This document shows positions 37,638-47,726 of a stretch of DNA of 64,000 bases, piece after piece. The translations under genes and the position numbers were made by a program. Numbering within the stretch: the stretch's first letter is position 1; each line of letters opens with the position of its first letter. Under the pieces are notes generated by a model. It was not told the DNA's origin. It saw only the letters and a program-made list of their open reading frames with translations, and ran no database searches. The DNA comes from Methyloprofundus sp. GTDB taxonomy: Bacteria > Pseudomonadota > Gammaproteobacteria > Methylococcales > Methylomonadaceae. The stretch lies in assembly GCA_012960135.1 (NCBI GenBank), contig DUBW01000037.1:43243-107242 (forward strand), written 5' to 3'.

Positions 37638-40600
37638 ATGATCAAGCATATTAAATGGGGCTGCATCCGCATTCTATTCTGGACGACACTGATTTTTGCA
37701 ATTTCTATCAGTGGCTTGCGCTATGCACTTTCAGAAATGGATTTTTACAAAACGGATATTGAAGCGCTACTTAGCCAGCATTTGGGCGCGCCTGTTAGCA
37801 TCGAAAGTATACGGGGAGTACTCAATGGCATCAGACCTGAACTTGCCCTAGAAAATATTGAAGTTCACTCTGAGAACGATAATGCGACGCTGGTACAATT
37901 ACAGAAAATTTACCTAGGTTTTAGCATACTTACAGCCATAAGACGCCCCCTGCTAGAAGCAGTACAAATATCCATAATGGGCGCAAAACTATCGGTAACA
38001 CGGCTAGAATCGGGTAGTATTGATATTAAAGGGTTGCCAAGAACAGATGACGATAAGCAGCCTACCTGGCTTATGCGCGGCAAACAATACCGGCTGATTG
38101 ATAGTGAAATACGCTGGCATGATAAAAAACGAAATGCTGCGCCCTTACTCTTAAAGCATATCAATGTCACCCTGAATAATGATGCCAATCAGCACCAGAT
38201 TTATATTAAAACCGATCTCCCCGAATCCTTAGGAAAATCAATACAATTGGAGATGAATTTTAGCGGTAATATTTTTGTTCCCGACAGTGTTAGTGCCCGC
38301 TTGTTTATCCAGGGGCAAGATATTCATCTAGGAAAATTTAATATCGGTGACTTGCCCTTCGGCTTTTCATTAACAAAAGGCAATAGTGATTTTAGTCTCT
38401 GGAGTACCTGGCGAGCATCGCAAATGATCGAGATGCAGGGTTCAATACGCCTAAGCAATGCCACCATACAAGATAATGAGCAGGCCTCGTTTCCGGTAGA
38501 CCAGCTTAACCTGCAATTAAAATTACAAAAGCATCAGCAACAATGGCGTCTGGCCATAAAAAATTCTACGCTAAGTTCAAAAAATATTACTGCCGCAGTG
38601 GCGCAATTTTCCGCTGCACTGGAGATCAACTCGGCAGGTGATTTAACTCATCTGGCGCTGAACTGCCCCCAACTAGCCATCGAACCATTCAGTAATATTA
38701 TCCTAGGCAATAAACTATTGCCTAAAAAATTACATAAGCAACTAAAAGCCATGGCTTTGCAAGGTGAAGTGCAAGACCTGCTATTGTTCTCCAATCCCGA
38801 ACAAGAAACTTTCTCGATTAATGCTCAGCTAGCAAACATTAAAACTCACCCCATGGACGATATTCCAGGGGTTGAAAATCTAGACCTATATATTAAAGGT
38901 TCCGAGCAACACGGGCTAATTCAGATTAACTCACCGCAGCTCAAATTTACTGCGCCCAAATTATTTAGAAAAACCTTAAATTTCAACCATGCTTTAGGGG
39001 AATTGCATTGGCAGCATACAGATGTATGGGAACTCAGCACTCCTTTACTGGAAATAAATTCAGACTATTTTAAAACCAGCACCAAACTTAGCCTCACTTT
39101 CCCATATGAAGGCCAGCCCGCCTTTATGGATATGCGCAACTCTTTTGATATTATGGATGCAACTAAAGTCCCTCTTTTTCTCCCGACTAGGATTCTTGAT
39201 AAAGAAATTGTGACCTGGCTAGACCAGGCATTTCTTGGGGGGCATACAACACAAGGAGGAATCCTGCTACGCGGCTCATTAGCTGATTACCCTTTCATAC
39301 AAGCGAAAGGTGTTTTTGAAGTGTTATTTGATGCACAGGATGTTGCATTACATTACGCACCAGATTGGCATAATCTTCAGGGAGTCGCGGGGGAGGTACG
39401 CTTTTTTTCTACCAGCATGGACATAAACATTAATCAGGGGCATATCAATGACTCAATCCTACAAAATGCAATTGTTTCTATAGACTCCTTTAGTCAAAGT
39501 GACTTTATCGATGTCACCGGTGATGCCAAAAGCAGCTTAGCCCATGCCGTGCTTTTTTTAACTGAATCCCCCTTCAAAGGTCTGGTCACAGATATTGACG
39601 AAGTTATTGATATAGAAGGATCAACTGATGTCCATATCGATCTAAAAGTCCCATTAGGCGAACAGGCACTGAAAGCCAATATTACCGCGAAAATAAAAGA
39701 TGCGCGCGCGACTATCCTGCCTATGGACCTGCTTATTTCAGATATTACTGCTGATTTTCTATTTACTGAAAATGGCGTATACAGTCAGCAAATCAACGCA
39801 ACGTCTTTGGGCTCTCCTATAGTAGGTGAACTTAGCACTAATGAACAGGCGATTTCCGCCAAGGTCTCAGGAAAAATGGCCATAGCACAACTGGCTAAAC
39901 AATTTCCTAATCCTATGTGGGCATATGCACAAGGTAGCAGTGACTACCAGGCAAAGTTAGAGTTTCCGAATAATGGTCCACAACTATGCACCATAGAATT
40001 AGATTCTAATTTAATTGGCACGGCTATCCAGTTCTCGCCTATCTCTAAACCTGAAGCCCAGAATCATCCTATATCTATCAAACTAGGTCTTGCGCCATCA
40101 GGCATTAATGCATTTAAGATCGTTTACGAAAACCCCGTGGCACTGCAGAATCGAGTGGATATTAATCTAAAAAAAATCGCTCCTCACTGGCAAGGCCTGA
40201 TTCATACGCCTATGGCAAGTGGCAGTATCTTTATCCCCATAGCATTTAACAAGGACTCTGAAATAAGTCTGTCGCTAAAAGAATTAGACCTATCTGCAAT
40301 AAAAAAGGTCAATCTGGGAAGTAATGATGGTGCAGCCCTGGTAGTAAAAAATCTGCCCAGTATCAAGCTCAGTAGTCAGGAACTGTACTGGAATCATGTT
40401 AATCTCGGCAAGCTGGAATTACAGACTCAGCCTACTGACCAAGGATTATCAATTACCCAATGCGACATATCTTCTCTCAACAATAAACTATCCCTGACAG
40501 GTTTCTGGCAACAACAGAATCAACAAAATTTTAGTTCAATTTCCGGAAATTTGCTCAGTGATGACTTTGGCACGTTTTTAAAGAAAACTCGACTTTCTAA

Positions 40601-41168
40601 CGATATTGATGACACCACGGCCGACCTGCAATTTGTACTCAACTGGCCTGCGGCCCCTTACGAGATTTCCAAGGCCACCCTCTCGGGTTCCATAGATGCA
40701 CATCTTGCCTATGGTCGTATATTAGGTGTAGATCCAGGTTTAGGACGAGTCCTGGGAGCACTGGATATATGGAAAATTGGCGATCGACTACGCTTTGATT
40801 TTTCTGACATTACCGATTCAGGCTTGAGCTTTTCTGAAACAACTGGGCATTTCACTATCAACCAAGGCACCGCCAATACTAAAGATTTAATGATCAATGC
40901 CATGCCTGCAAAAATTTATATTTCTGGTTCCACCAATCTGCTTACCGAGGAAATTGACTTGCGGGCAACAGTCCTGCCTAAATTTCCAATTGCTGGTACA
41001 ATTATCGGCAATGTTACTAACGCTGTCAGCAAAACTTTTATCGGTAAAGAACAACCCGGCGGCTTTATTGTTAGCTTGTTATACGAAATAAAAGGCCGCT
41101 GGGATGATTTCACAATCAATCGTCAATTTAGTTCTTCCCTGGCTAATGACCTAACCCACGAACCTTAG
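37638..41168 (+). CDS. yhdP: YhdP, AsmA-like intermembrane phospholipid transport protein
   Basis: Very large (1176 residues) envelope protein with one N-terminal membrane segment (about 12-30), then a long beta-rich DUF3971/AsmA-like region. YhdP with TamB and YdbH is thought to form bridges carrying phospholipids to the outer membrane. The position after rng and before tldD matches E. coli. Length is near the family norm, with no frameshift. Confidence 0.93.
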   Translation: MIKHIKWGCIRILFWTTLIFAISISGLRYALSEMDFYKTDIEALLSQHLGAPVSIESIRGVLNGIRPELALENIEVHSENDNATLVQLQKIYLGFSILTAIRRPLLEAVQISIMGAKLSVTRLESGSIDIKGLPRTDDDKQPTWLMRGKQYRLIDSEIRWHDKKRNAAPLLLKHINVTLNNDANQHQIYIKTDLPESLGKSIQLEMNFSGNIFVPDSVSARLFIQGQDIHLGKFNIGDLPFGFSLTKGNSDFSLWSTWRASQMIEMQGSIRLSNATIQDNEQASFPVDQLNLQLKLQKHQQQWRLAIKNSTLSSKNITAAVAQFSAALEINSAGDLTHLALNCPQLAIEPFSNIILGNKLLPKKLHKQLKAMALQGEVQDLLLFSNPEQETFSINAQLANIKTHPMDDIPGVENLDLYIKGSEQHGLIQINSPQLKFTAPKLFRKTLNFNHALGELHWQHTDVWELSTPLLEINSDYFKTSTKLSLTFPYEGQPAFMDMRNSFDIMDATKVPLFLPTRILDKEIVTWLDQAFLGGHTTQGGILLRGSLADYPFIQAKGVFEVLFDAQDVALHYAPDWHNLQGVAGEVRFFSTSMDININQGHINDSILQNAIVSIDSFSQSDFIDVTGDAKSSLAHAVLFLTESPFKGLVTDIDEVIDIEGSTDVHIDLKVPLGEQALKANITAKIKDARATILPMDLLISDITADFLFTENGVYSQQINATSLGSPIVGELSTNEQAISAKVSGKMAIAQLAKQFPNPMWAYAQGSSDYQAKLEFPNNGPQLCTIELDSNLIGTAIQFSPISKPEAQNHPISIKLGLAPSGINAFKIVYENPVALQNRVDINLKKIAPHWQGLIHTPMASGSIFIPIAFNKDSEISLSLKELDLSAIKKVNLGSNDGAALVVKNLPSIKLSSQELYWNHVNLGKLELQTQPTDQGLSITQCDISSLNNKLSLTGFWQQQNQQNFSSISGNLLSDDFGTFLKKTRLSNDIDDTTADLQFVLNWPAAPYEISKATLSGSIDAHLAYGRILGVDPGLGRVLGALDIWKIGDRLRFDFSDITDSGLSFSETTGHFTINQGTANTKDLMINAMPAKIYISGSTNLLTEEIDLRATVLPKFPIAGTIIGNVTNAVSKTFIGKEQPGGFIVSLLYEIKGRWDDFTINRQFSSSLANDLTHEP

Positions 41169-41226
41169 TAGACCTCCTTCAAATAGAGATCCAGAAAATA
41201 CAGACCCACCGTTTTAGAGATTTTAT

Positions 41227-42048
41227 ATGAATAGATGTGCCGCCATTCAAATGGTATCCAGTCCTAATATTAGTTCCAACCTGATAGAAGCCGAACGCAT
41301 CATTAGCGAAGCTGCCAATGCCGGTGCAAAGTTAGTTGCCTTACCTGAGAACTTCGCCTTAATGGGACAGGATGAATTCGATAAGATTAACCAGAAAGAA
41401 CAAGATGGCTCTGGCCCGATTCAAGATTTCCTGGCAAATACCGCGCAAAAATATGCGGTCTGGATTGTAGCCGGCACTATACCAATTGCAGACCCACGCG
41501 ATACCAGCAAAGTGATGGCAGCATGTCTAATCTATAATGATCTAGGCGAGCGTGTTGCCCGCTATGACAAGATTCATTTATTTGATGTCCATGTCCCGGG
41601 AAGTGACGAGGTATACCGTGAATCTGACACCATCTCCAAAGGCGACGCCCCTCTGGTTATCGATAGTCCCTTCGGTAAATTAGGCATTGCCGTCTGTTAT
41701 GACTTACGCTTTCCAGAACTGTTTCGCATGATGCAGGATCAAGGTATAGAAATCCTTGTGCTACCTTCTGCTTTCACGTACAAAACCGGTGCTGCGCATT
41801 GGGAATTATTACTCAGAGCACGCGCCGTAGAAAACCTATGCTACGTTATTGCCCCTAACCAGGGCGGTTTCCATGCAAACGGACGCCATACTTTTGGTCA
41901 CAGCATGATCATTGATCCCTGGGGAACCGTGATGGATTGCAAAAAAACCAATGCAGGCTTTGCTGTTGCAGATATGGATCTAGCACGTTTGCATAAAACC
42001 CGGGAGACCTTTCCGGTACTTCAGCATCGTCAAATTGTTTGTGGATAA
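41227..42048 (+). CDS. Carbon-nitrogen hydrolase (Nit/YbeM-type, probable deaminated glutathione amidase)
   Basis: The 273-residue nitrilase-superfamily enzyme has the catalytic triad E41 (ALPENFA), K115 (YDKIHLFDV) and C157 (AVCYDLRFPE). The IHLFDV context resembles Nit1-type enzymes that repair deaminated glutathione. The substrate assignment is by family resemblance only. It lies between yhdP and tldD, 58 bp after yhdP. Confidence 0.9.
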   Translation: MNRCAAIQMVSSPNISSNLIEAERIISEAANAGAKLVALPENFALMGQDEFDKINQKEQDGSGPIQDFLANTAQKYAVWIVAGTIPIADPRDTSKVMAACLIYNDLGERVARYDKIHLFDVHVPGSDEVYRESDTISKGDAPLVIDSPFGKLGIAVCYDLRFPELFRMMQDQGIEILVLPSAFTYKTGAAHWELLLRARAVENLCYVIAPNQGGFHANGRHTFGHSMIIDPWGTVMDCKKTNAGFAVADMDLARLHKTRETFPVLQHRQIVCG

Positions 42049-42214
42049 ATAATCCTAGAAACCACAATTGATCCCTATAAAACACTAAAAATAACTGAAT
42101 ATTAAATATAATGAATGTAAATACGTGTCATCTGTTCGGTGAATATACCCCACTTCACGGTTTTATGAATAAATCTAAGTACAAAATCTGTGCTCAACTG
42201 CGATTCCTAGGATA

Positions 42215-43660
42215 ATGGATAACTCAGTATTACAATTAGCAAAACAGGCGATATTAGTTCCCACTGGTTTACAGGAAAGTAATATTCACCGGGTTATGGA
42301 CCAATTACTCAATGGCAGCGTAGATAATGGCGACATTTACTTTCAATCCAGCCACTATGAATCCTGGGTGCTAGAAGACGGCATTATCAAAGAAGGCAGC
42401 CACAATATAGAACAAGGTGCAGGGGTACGCGCATTATCGGGTGAAAAAACCGGCTTTGCCTACAGCGATAAAATTGATCTGACTGAGCTATTATCAGCAG
42501 TCAGTAATGTCCAGGCTATTGCCCGCCAGGGGCAGGCTGCAACAATCGCCCTGCCCTCACATGGTACTTACCCACAACTGTATGCGCCAATCAACCCCCT
42601 CAACTCATTAAGCGACCAGGAAAAAGTAGATTTCTTACGCAAAATTGATGCCGAGACGCGCAAACTCGACCCACGTATCGAACAGGTAATTATCAGTCTA
42701 GTTGGCGTACAGGATCATATCCTGATTGCCAATCAAGGCGACTCATTAGTAGGCGATGTACGCCCATTAGTACGCTTAAATGTCAGTGTCATTGTTGAAG
42801 ATAAAGGCCACCGTGAGCAAGGCAGTATGGGCGGTGGTGCACGCGCTGATTATCACTATTTTCTGCAACAAGATCGAGCACTGGGCTTTGCTCAGGAAGC
42901 GGTGAGACAGGCACTGGTTAATTTAGAAGCGGTACCTGCTCCTGCGGGTAGCATGCCGGTGGTCTTAGGATCAGGCTGGCCAGGCATCTTATTACATGAA
43001 GCAATCGGACATGGCCTGGAAGGCGACTTTAATCGTAAAGGCACTTCGGCTTTTAGTGGCCGAATTGGCGAGCGCGTTGCATCCCCCCTATGTACCGTGG
43101 TTGATGATGGCACCCTGCCAGACCGTCGTGGTTCCCTGTCTATTGATGATGAAGGCACGCCCACACAATGCACTACTTTAATTGAAAACGGCATTCTCAA
43201 AGGCTATATGCAGGATAAACTCAACGCCCGCCTGATGGGTGTGGAGCCTACTGGAAATGGTAGACGTGAATCCTATGCCCATATCCCTATGCCGCGTATG
43301 ACTAATACTTATATGTTGCCTGGTGAAAGCGATCCAGAAGAGATTCTAAGATCGGTTAAAAAAGGTCTATACGCGAAGAATTTTGGTGGCGGGCAGGTAG
43401 ACATTACTTCCGGAAAATTTGTATTTTCAGCTAGCGAAGCGTATTTAATAGAAAATGGCAAAATCACCCAGCCAGTCAAAGGTGCAACCTTGATAGGTAA
43501 CGGCCCAGACGTCCTTACCCGAGTCAGCATGGTGGGTAATGATCTGGCTCTAGATAGTGGTGTCGGCACCTGTGGCAAAGAAGGCCAGAGTGTCCCGGTT
43601 GGTGTCGGTCAGCCTACACTTAAAATCGATTCTCTGACTGTAGGTGGTACAAACATCTAG
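42215..43660 (+). CDS. tldD: Metalloprotease TldD
   Basis: The 481-residue catalytic subunit of the TldD/TldE protease has the zinc motif [11 protein letters not shown]. TldD/E degrades unfolded or RiPP-type peptides, for example processing microcin B17, and the CcdA antitoxin. Full length. Separated from tldE by a REP unit. Confidence 0.96.
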   Translation: MDNSVLQLAKQAILVPTGLQESNIHRVMDQLLNGSVDNGDIYFQSSHYESWVLEDGIIKEGSHNIEQGAGVRALSGEKTGFAYSDKIDLTELLSAVSNVQAIARQGQAATIALPSHGTYPQLYAPINPLNSLSDQEKVDFLRKIDAETRKLDPRIEQVIISLVGVQDHILIANQGDSLVGDVRPLVRLNVSVIVEDKGHREQGSMGGGARADYHYFLQQDRALGFAQEAVRQALVNLEAVPAPAGSMPVVLGSGWPGILLHEAIGHGLEGDFNRKGTSAFSGRIGERVASPLCTVVDDGTLPDRRGSLSIDDEGTPTQCTTLIENGILKGYMQDKLNARLMGVEPTGNGRRESYAHIPMPRMTNTYMLPGESDPEEILRSVKKGLYAKNFGGGQVDITSGKFVFSASEAYLIENGKITQPVKGATLIGNGPDVLTRVSMVGNDLALDSGVGTCGKEGQSVPVGVGQPTLKIDSLTVGGTNI

Positions 43661-43662
43661 CC

Positions 43663-43685
43663 TGTAGAGCGGACTTTAGTCCGCT
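43663..43685. repeat. REP unit between tldD and tldE
   Basis: Contains GTAGAGCGGACT followed by TTAGTCCGCT. A weak inverted partner (GCGGACTAAAAACTCGCG) is at about 43742-43759. Confidence 0.7.
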
Positions 43686-43795
43686 AATGGACAATTATTA
43701 GCAGGCATCTTACCAGGGTCAAAAAATCACCCGCCGCCTATGCGGACTAAAAACTCGCGCCCCAACCCAAAGCTATTATTAAACATATCAGATTT

Positions 43796-45127
43796 ATGCA
43801 AACTCAAGAAGAAATCAGTCGCCTGGAAACAAGTATTCATGACTTATTGCTAGAAGCAAAAAAGCAGGGAGCCACGGCTGCAGATGCTGGCTTAAGTGTC
43901 GATACAGGCTTATCGGTCAATGCCCGCCTAGGAGATGTAGAAACCATAGAACATCACTGTTCTCAAGGCCTGGGCGTGACTGTTTATTTTGGCCAGAAAA
44001 AAGGCTCGGCGAGTAGCACCGATTTATCGCCCCAATCCATTAAAGAAACCATCACAGCGGCATGCAGTATTGCGCGCTATGCCAGTGACGACCCACATGC
44101 CGGATTACCAGACCCCGACAGACTAGCAACTGAGTTTAAAGACCTGGGTCTATACCATCCCTGGGGTATTAACGCCAAGGATGCGATTGAACTTGCCATA
44201 AGCTGCGAAGATAGCGCACGCCAATATCACCCCGACATTAGTAACTCAGAAGGCGCTTCGGTTGATAGCTATCAAGGTATCCGTATCTTTGGCAATAGTC
44301 TGGGGTTCTTGCACGGCTACGCGTCCACCCGCCACTCAATTAGCTGTTCGGTATTGGGCGAGCGTGACGGCAATATGGAACGTGACTACTGGTACAGCGT
44401 TGCGCGCAATCATAACAAGCTGGAAAGCGCAGAATTAGTAGGAAAAAAAGCCGCAGAAAGAACCATCATGCGTCTTGGCGCTCGCAGTTTAAGCACACGT
44501 AAATCACCTGTCTTATACTCAGCCGAAGTTGCCAGCGGACTGATCGGCTCATTTCTTGGCGCTATCAGTGGCGGTAGCCTATACCGTAAATCTTCTTTCC
44601 TACTGGACAGCCTGGGTACACAAGTTTTTCCTGACTTTATCCAACTACACGAACAACCGCATCTATTAGGCGCATTAGGTAGCGCCTGCTATGATTCCGA
44701 AGGCGTAACAACGAAAGCGAACCATATAGTCACTGACGGCATCCTGAATAGCTATCTGTTAGGCAGTTATTCAGCACGTAAATTAGGCATGCAGTCTACC
44801 GGTCACGCTGGGGGAGTCCATAACCTTTGTATTAATGCTGGAGACAAGGACTTTCAGCAATTACTTCAAGAAATGGATACCGGTCTGGTGGTCACTGAGC
44901 TGATGGGGCAAGGAGTAAACCCGGTAACCGGCGATTATTCCCGGGGCGCTTCAGGCTTCTGGGTAGAACATGGCGAGATCCAGTACCCAGTACAGGAAAT
45001 CACCATTGCAGGTAATCTTAAAGATATGTTTCAGCATATTCTGGCAGTGGGCAATGATATAGATTATCGCGGCAATATTCGTACTGGTTCTATTTTAATC
45101 GAAGAAATGGCCATTGCCGGTGAATAA
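43796..45127 (+). CDS. pmbA: TldE/PmbA, partner of TldD
   Basis: The 443-residue non-catalytic partner of TldD lacks an HExxH. Family marks include SVDSYQGIRIFGNSLGF, FLGAISGGSLYRKSSFL and GVNPVTGDYSRGASGFWVEHGEI. It forms the heterodimeric protease with TldD, encoded just upstream. Length is normal. Confidence 0.95.
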   Translation: MQTQEEISRLETSIHDLLLEAKKQGATAADAGLSVDTGLSVNARLGDVETIEHHCSQGLGVTVYFGQKKGSASSTDLSPQSIKETITAACSIARYASDDPHAGLPDPDRLATEFKDLGLYHPWGINAKDAIELAISCEDSARQYHPDISNSEGASVDSYQGIRIFGNSLGFLHGYASTRHSISCSVLGERDGNMERDYWYSVARNHNKLESAELVGKKAAERTIMRLGARSLSTRKSPVLYSAEVASGLIGSFLGAISGGSLYRKSSFLLDSLGTQVFPDFIQLHEQPHLLGALGSACYDSEGVTTKANHIVTDGILNSYLLGSYSARKLGMQSTGHAGGVHNLCINAGDKDFQQLLQEMDTGLVVTELMGQGVNPVTGDYSRGASGFWVEHGEIQYPVQEITIAGNLKDMFQHILAVGNDIDYRGNIRTGSILIEEMAIAGE

Positions 45128-45285
45128 ACCGGCAAATTTATGCCATCAGCAGGAGTCAAAAAACCTTAGCTATTACACTCACCACACACCTTTTTAAGTG
45201 TATGTTCTACTTTTTCTTTATCAATAACATAAGTTTCTGCACTTTAGTTTTGTAGCATACCCTGCTAAATTTTGCCTAACGGGCA

Positions 45286-45828
45286 TCATTCTTCCGTTTT
45301 ATCTAGCTCGTTCTCCATTAACTCTCTTAGATAACAAAACAATAATCGTGAAGACTTAGGTGGCTTGGCAATGGCTAATTCTTTCTTAGCATTGCGGATT
45401 AATTGCCGAATATGTTGCGCATCTGCCTCTGGATTCTTCGCCAGAAACTCGGTTACTGCCTGTTTATCATCGGATAATAATCGCTCCCGCCAGCGTTCCA
45501 GCTGATGTAATTCCCGTGCAGCATGGGCGCTTTTGGCTTTTATTTTATCTAACTGCTCTTGAATAGGCTCTACATCTATCTTACGCATTGCTGCGGTGAT
45601 AAATTTGAGCTGGCGCTTTCTAGCTCCCTTTACAGGCATTTTCGCTGCTTCCAGAATAGCTTTCTGGATATTATCGGGTAACCCCAGACGCTCTATCTGC
45701 GCTGGTGCCAGCTGAGTAATTTCTTCACATAAATCACTGATAACGGCTATGTCACGTTTTATTTGTGATTTATTTGGCCGTATAGCCCAGGTTTCTTCTT
45801 CCTCTTGCGGGTCAAAAAATTCACTCAT
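45286..45828 (-). CDS. Ribosome-associated protein DarP/YjgA
   Basis: The 180-residue charged alpha-helical protein (NKSQIKRDIAVISDLCEEITQL, KGARKRQLKFITAAMRKID) matches the DUF615/YjgA family, a late 50S assembly factor. In many genomes it lies near pmbA, as here (convergent). The upstream small membrane gene ends 1 bp before its start. Confidence 0.93.
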   Translation of the reverse strand: MSEFFDPQEEEETWAIRPNKSQIKRDIAVISDLCEEITQLAPAQIERLGLPDNIQKAILEAAKMPVKGARKRQLKFITAAMRKIDVEPIQEQLDKIKAKSAHAARELHQLERWRERLLSDDKQAVTEFLAKNPEADAQHIRQLIRNAKKELAIAKPPKSSRLLFCYLRELMENELDKTEE

Positions 45829-45829
45829 A

Positions 45830-46015
45830 TCAAACCATCTTTATTAAAAAAATTACAAATAATACTACACACCCTATGGGCACCAGAGCTCCTAGCCAGT
45901 CTTTCGGGGCTTCTTTACTGCGTTGTAAAGTCGCTTTAATGCCAGGTCCCATCCAGAAAATAAGTCCGAGTGCCGTCACGCCTAATAACACACTTTCCCA
46001 TATTTCCATTTCCAT
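45830..46015 (-). CDS. Small two-span membrane protein
   Basis: The 61-residue protein has two hydrophobic segments (about 6-24 and 42-60) joined by a basic loop (KATLQRSKEAPKDW). I do not recognise the family well. It is 1 bp upstream of yjgA and probably cotranscribed. The clean helix-loop-helix layout and tight spacing support a real gene. Confidence 0.7.
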   Translation of the reverse strand: MEMEIWESVLLGVTALGLIFWMGPGIKATLQRSKEAPKDWLGALVPIGCVVLFVIFLIKMV

Positions 46016-46121
46016 CTTAACCTCTCTTTCATTAATTATTATAAGTCAGCAAAGTTGACCAAATTTCAATCCCAGTATTCACCTTGAACACAAGGAGCAG
46101 AAAAATATAATAAAAGCTTTG

Positions 46122-46148
46122 CCTTTCGTGCCTTTCGTGCCTTTCGTG
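46122..46148. repeat. Triple 9-bp tandem repeat
   Basis: CCTTTCGTG occurs three times in a row (46122-46130, 46131-46139, 46140-46148) in the spacer between the small membrane gene and dinB. Complementary-strand unit: CACGAAAGG. Such arrays are prone to copy-number change. Confidence 0.8.
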
Positions 46149-46241
46149 GTTTAATATAAAACTAGCCAGCGCAATTAAAAATAAAACTTTAGTCTTCGTG
46201 CTCTTCACTAGTTCTCTGATCATTGATCACTGTGTTCAAAA

Positions 46242-47318
46242 CTAGTCAAATATATCCATTTGCTGATAATAGTTTGTCTGCTTTTCCAGTGTTGACAGGG
46301 TAATTCCTAGTAAGCGTATTTTACTCTGCCCTATGCCATCTGTGCGTAATAATTGCCTAAATATCGGTGTTTTGGATAACTGGCTTTTGATCGGCTTATT
46401 AAACGTCAGGCTACGGGTGATTTGCTGAAAATCATGATATTTTACTTTGATCGTTAAGGTGCGTGCATACAGTTTTTTTGCCTGCACTTTAAGTAAGGCT
46501 TTATCTAGTAATTCAGTTAACTGCTGATAGATTTCATGACTCTGCAACAGATCCTGGCTATAGGTTGTTTCCGTGCCGATGGATTTACTTTCCCGATCGA
46601 TGCGTACCGGTCTTTCATCAACCCCTAAGGCAATGTTATAGAAAAACAAAGCAGCCTTTCCAAAGTGCTGTTGCAAAACAGGCAAAGAAAACTGCTTCAG
46701 ATCAGCGCCATTTTTGATACCTAAATCATGCATTTTTCGTTCTGTCGCCTTGCCCACACCATGAAACTTACCTATAGGCAGTTGTGCAACAAAAGCCAGT
46801 CCTTGCTGAGGCGTTATCAGATATAGCCCATCGGGCTTATCCATATCAGAGGCTATTTTTGCAAAAAATTTATTATAGGAAACGCCTGCTGAAGCAACTA
46901 ATCCCGTTTCGGCTAAAATCTGCTGCTTTATTTTTGCTGCGATGCGCGTTGCTGAGCCCTGGCAGAGTTTACTTTGACTAACATCCAGATACGCTTCATC
47001 CAGTGATACAGGCTCGACCAGAGCCGTGTATTGATAAAAGATCTGGCGAATAAGTGCGGAAACTTCTTTGTAAGCGGCAAACCGGGGCTTTACAAAAATT
47101 GCCTGGGGACACAAGCTAAACGCTCGGGATGATGACATAGCAGAATGAATGCCGTATTTCCTTGCTTCATAACTACAAGTGGCGACCACGCCCCGGCTAT
47201 CAGGTGCGCCGCCAACAATGATGGGTTTATTCAGGTATTTAGAGTTATCTCGCTGCTCTACCGCTGCAAAAAATGCATCCATATCCAGGTGAATGATTTT
47301 ACGCAACGGCATAGACAT
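46242..47318 (-). CDS. dinB: DNA polymerase IV
   Basis: Y-family translesion polymerase of 358 residues with the catalytic metal ligands in IIHLDMDAFFAAVEQ (D12) and VSLDEAYLDV. ISSDMDKPDGL-like segments and the little-finger domain follow. A beta-clamp-binding-like end is possible (QMDIF). The start may be Met1 or Met3. No LexA box was identified upstream by eye. Confidence 0.95.
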   Translation of the reverse strand: MSMPLRKIIHLDMDAFFAAVEQRDNSKYLNKPIIVGGAPDSRGVVATCSYEARKYGIHSAMSSSRAFSLCPQAIFVKPRFAAYKEVSALIRQIFYQYTALVEPVSLDEAYLDVSQSKLCQGSATRIAAKIKQQILAETGLVASAGVSYNKFFAKIASDMDKPDGLYLITPQQGLAFVAQLPIGKFHGVGKATERKMHDLGIKNGADLKQFSLPVLQQHFGKAALFFYNIALGVDERPVRIDRESKSIGTETTYSQDLLQSHEIYQQLTELLDKALLKVQAKKLYARTLTIKVKYHDFQQITRSLTFNKPIKSQLSKTPIFRQLLRTDGIGQSKIRLLGITLSTLEKQTNYYQQMDIFD

Positions 47319-47408
47319 GGCTTTATTTAGATGTCGGTATTCTCAATATGCTATAAATTCCTTAACCCTTATGCTAACAACAGCTGCGTATAAAACCCGC
47401 TGGGTATT

Positions 47409-47720
47409 TTACTTAGTAGCCAGATCCTTATTGTGAATAGCTTCTTCTGTTAAATCCCAGTCGGAAAAAGGAAAAGGTATCGTCTCGGTATTAAACGTCA
47501 TAAATAACATTATATGATACAGGTAAGCTGCTAATTTCTGACCAAAACCTAAAATATGCTGATTCGTGTCCCCTGTCAATAGTGCAGCAGCAATTTGCAA
47601 TAACACAACGACCCATATCAGGGTTCGTACAACCCCTGCTATCACCGCAAAAATAAGAATAAAACCGATACGCTTCCAGGTGCTGACCTGCTTAAGATTA
47701 TCTTGCATATGTTCTTCCAT
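47409..47720 (-). CDS. DUF4389 membrane protein
   Basis: The 103-residue protein has two hydrophobic segments (about 17-48 and around 65-77) and an acidic C-terminal half, fitting the DUF4389 family often found beside DUF2333 genes. Function unknown. It begins 6 bp after the DUF2333 stop, and the two are probably one operon. Confidence 0.8.
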   Translation of the reverse strand: MEEHMQDNLKQVSTWKRIGFILIFAVIAGVVRTLIWVVVLLQIAAALLTGDTNQHILGFGQKLAAYLYHIMLFMTFNTETIPFPFSDWDLTEEAIHNKDLATK

Positions 47721-47726
47721 TAATAA

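Noticed and set aside
45128..45285. Minus-strand stretch encoding ETYVIDKEKVEHTLKKVCGE-like residues between pmbA and yjgA
   Set aside because: Only 23 codons between stops with no start codon; too short to support a gene or pseudogene call.
46032..46223. Minus-strand frame encoding a HERHERHER-containing peptide
   Set aside because: It is mostly a translation of the triple 9-bp tandem repeat and has no family resemblance or ribosome site.
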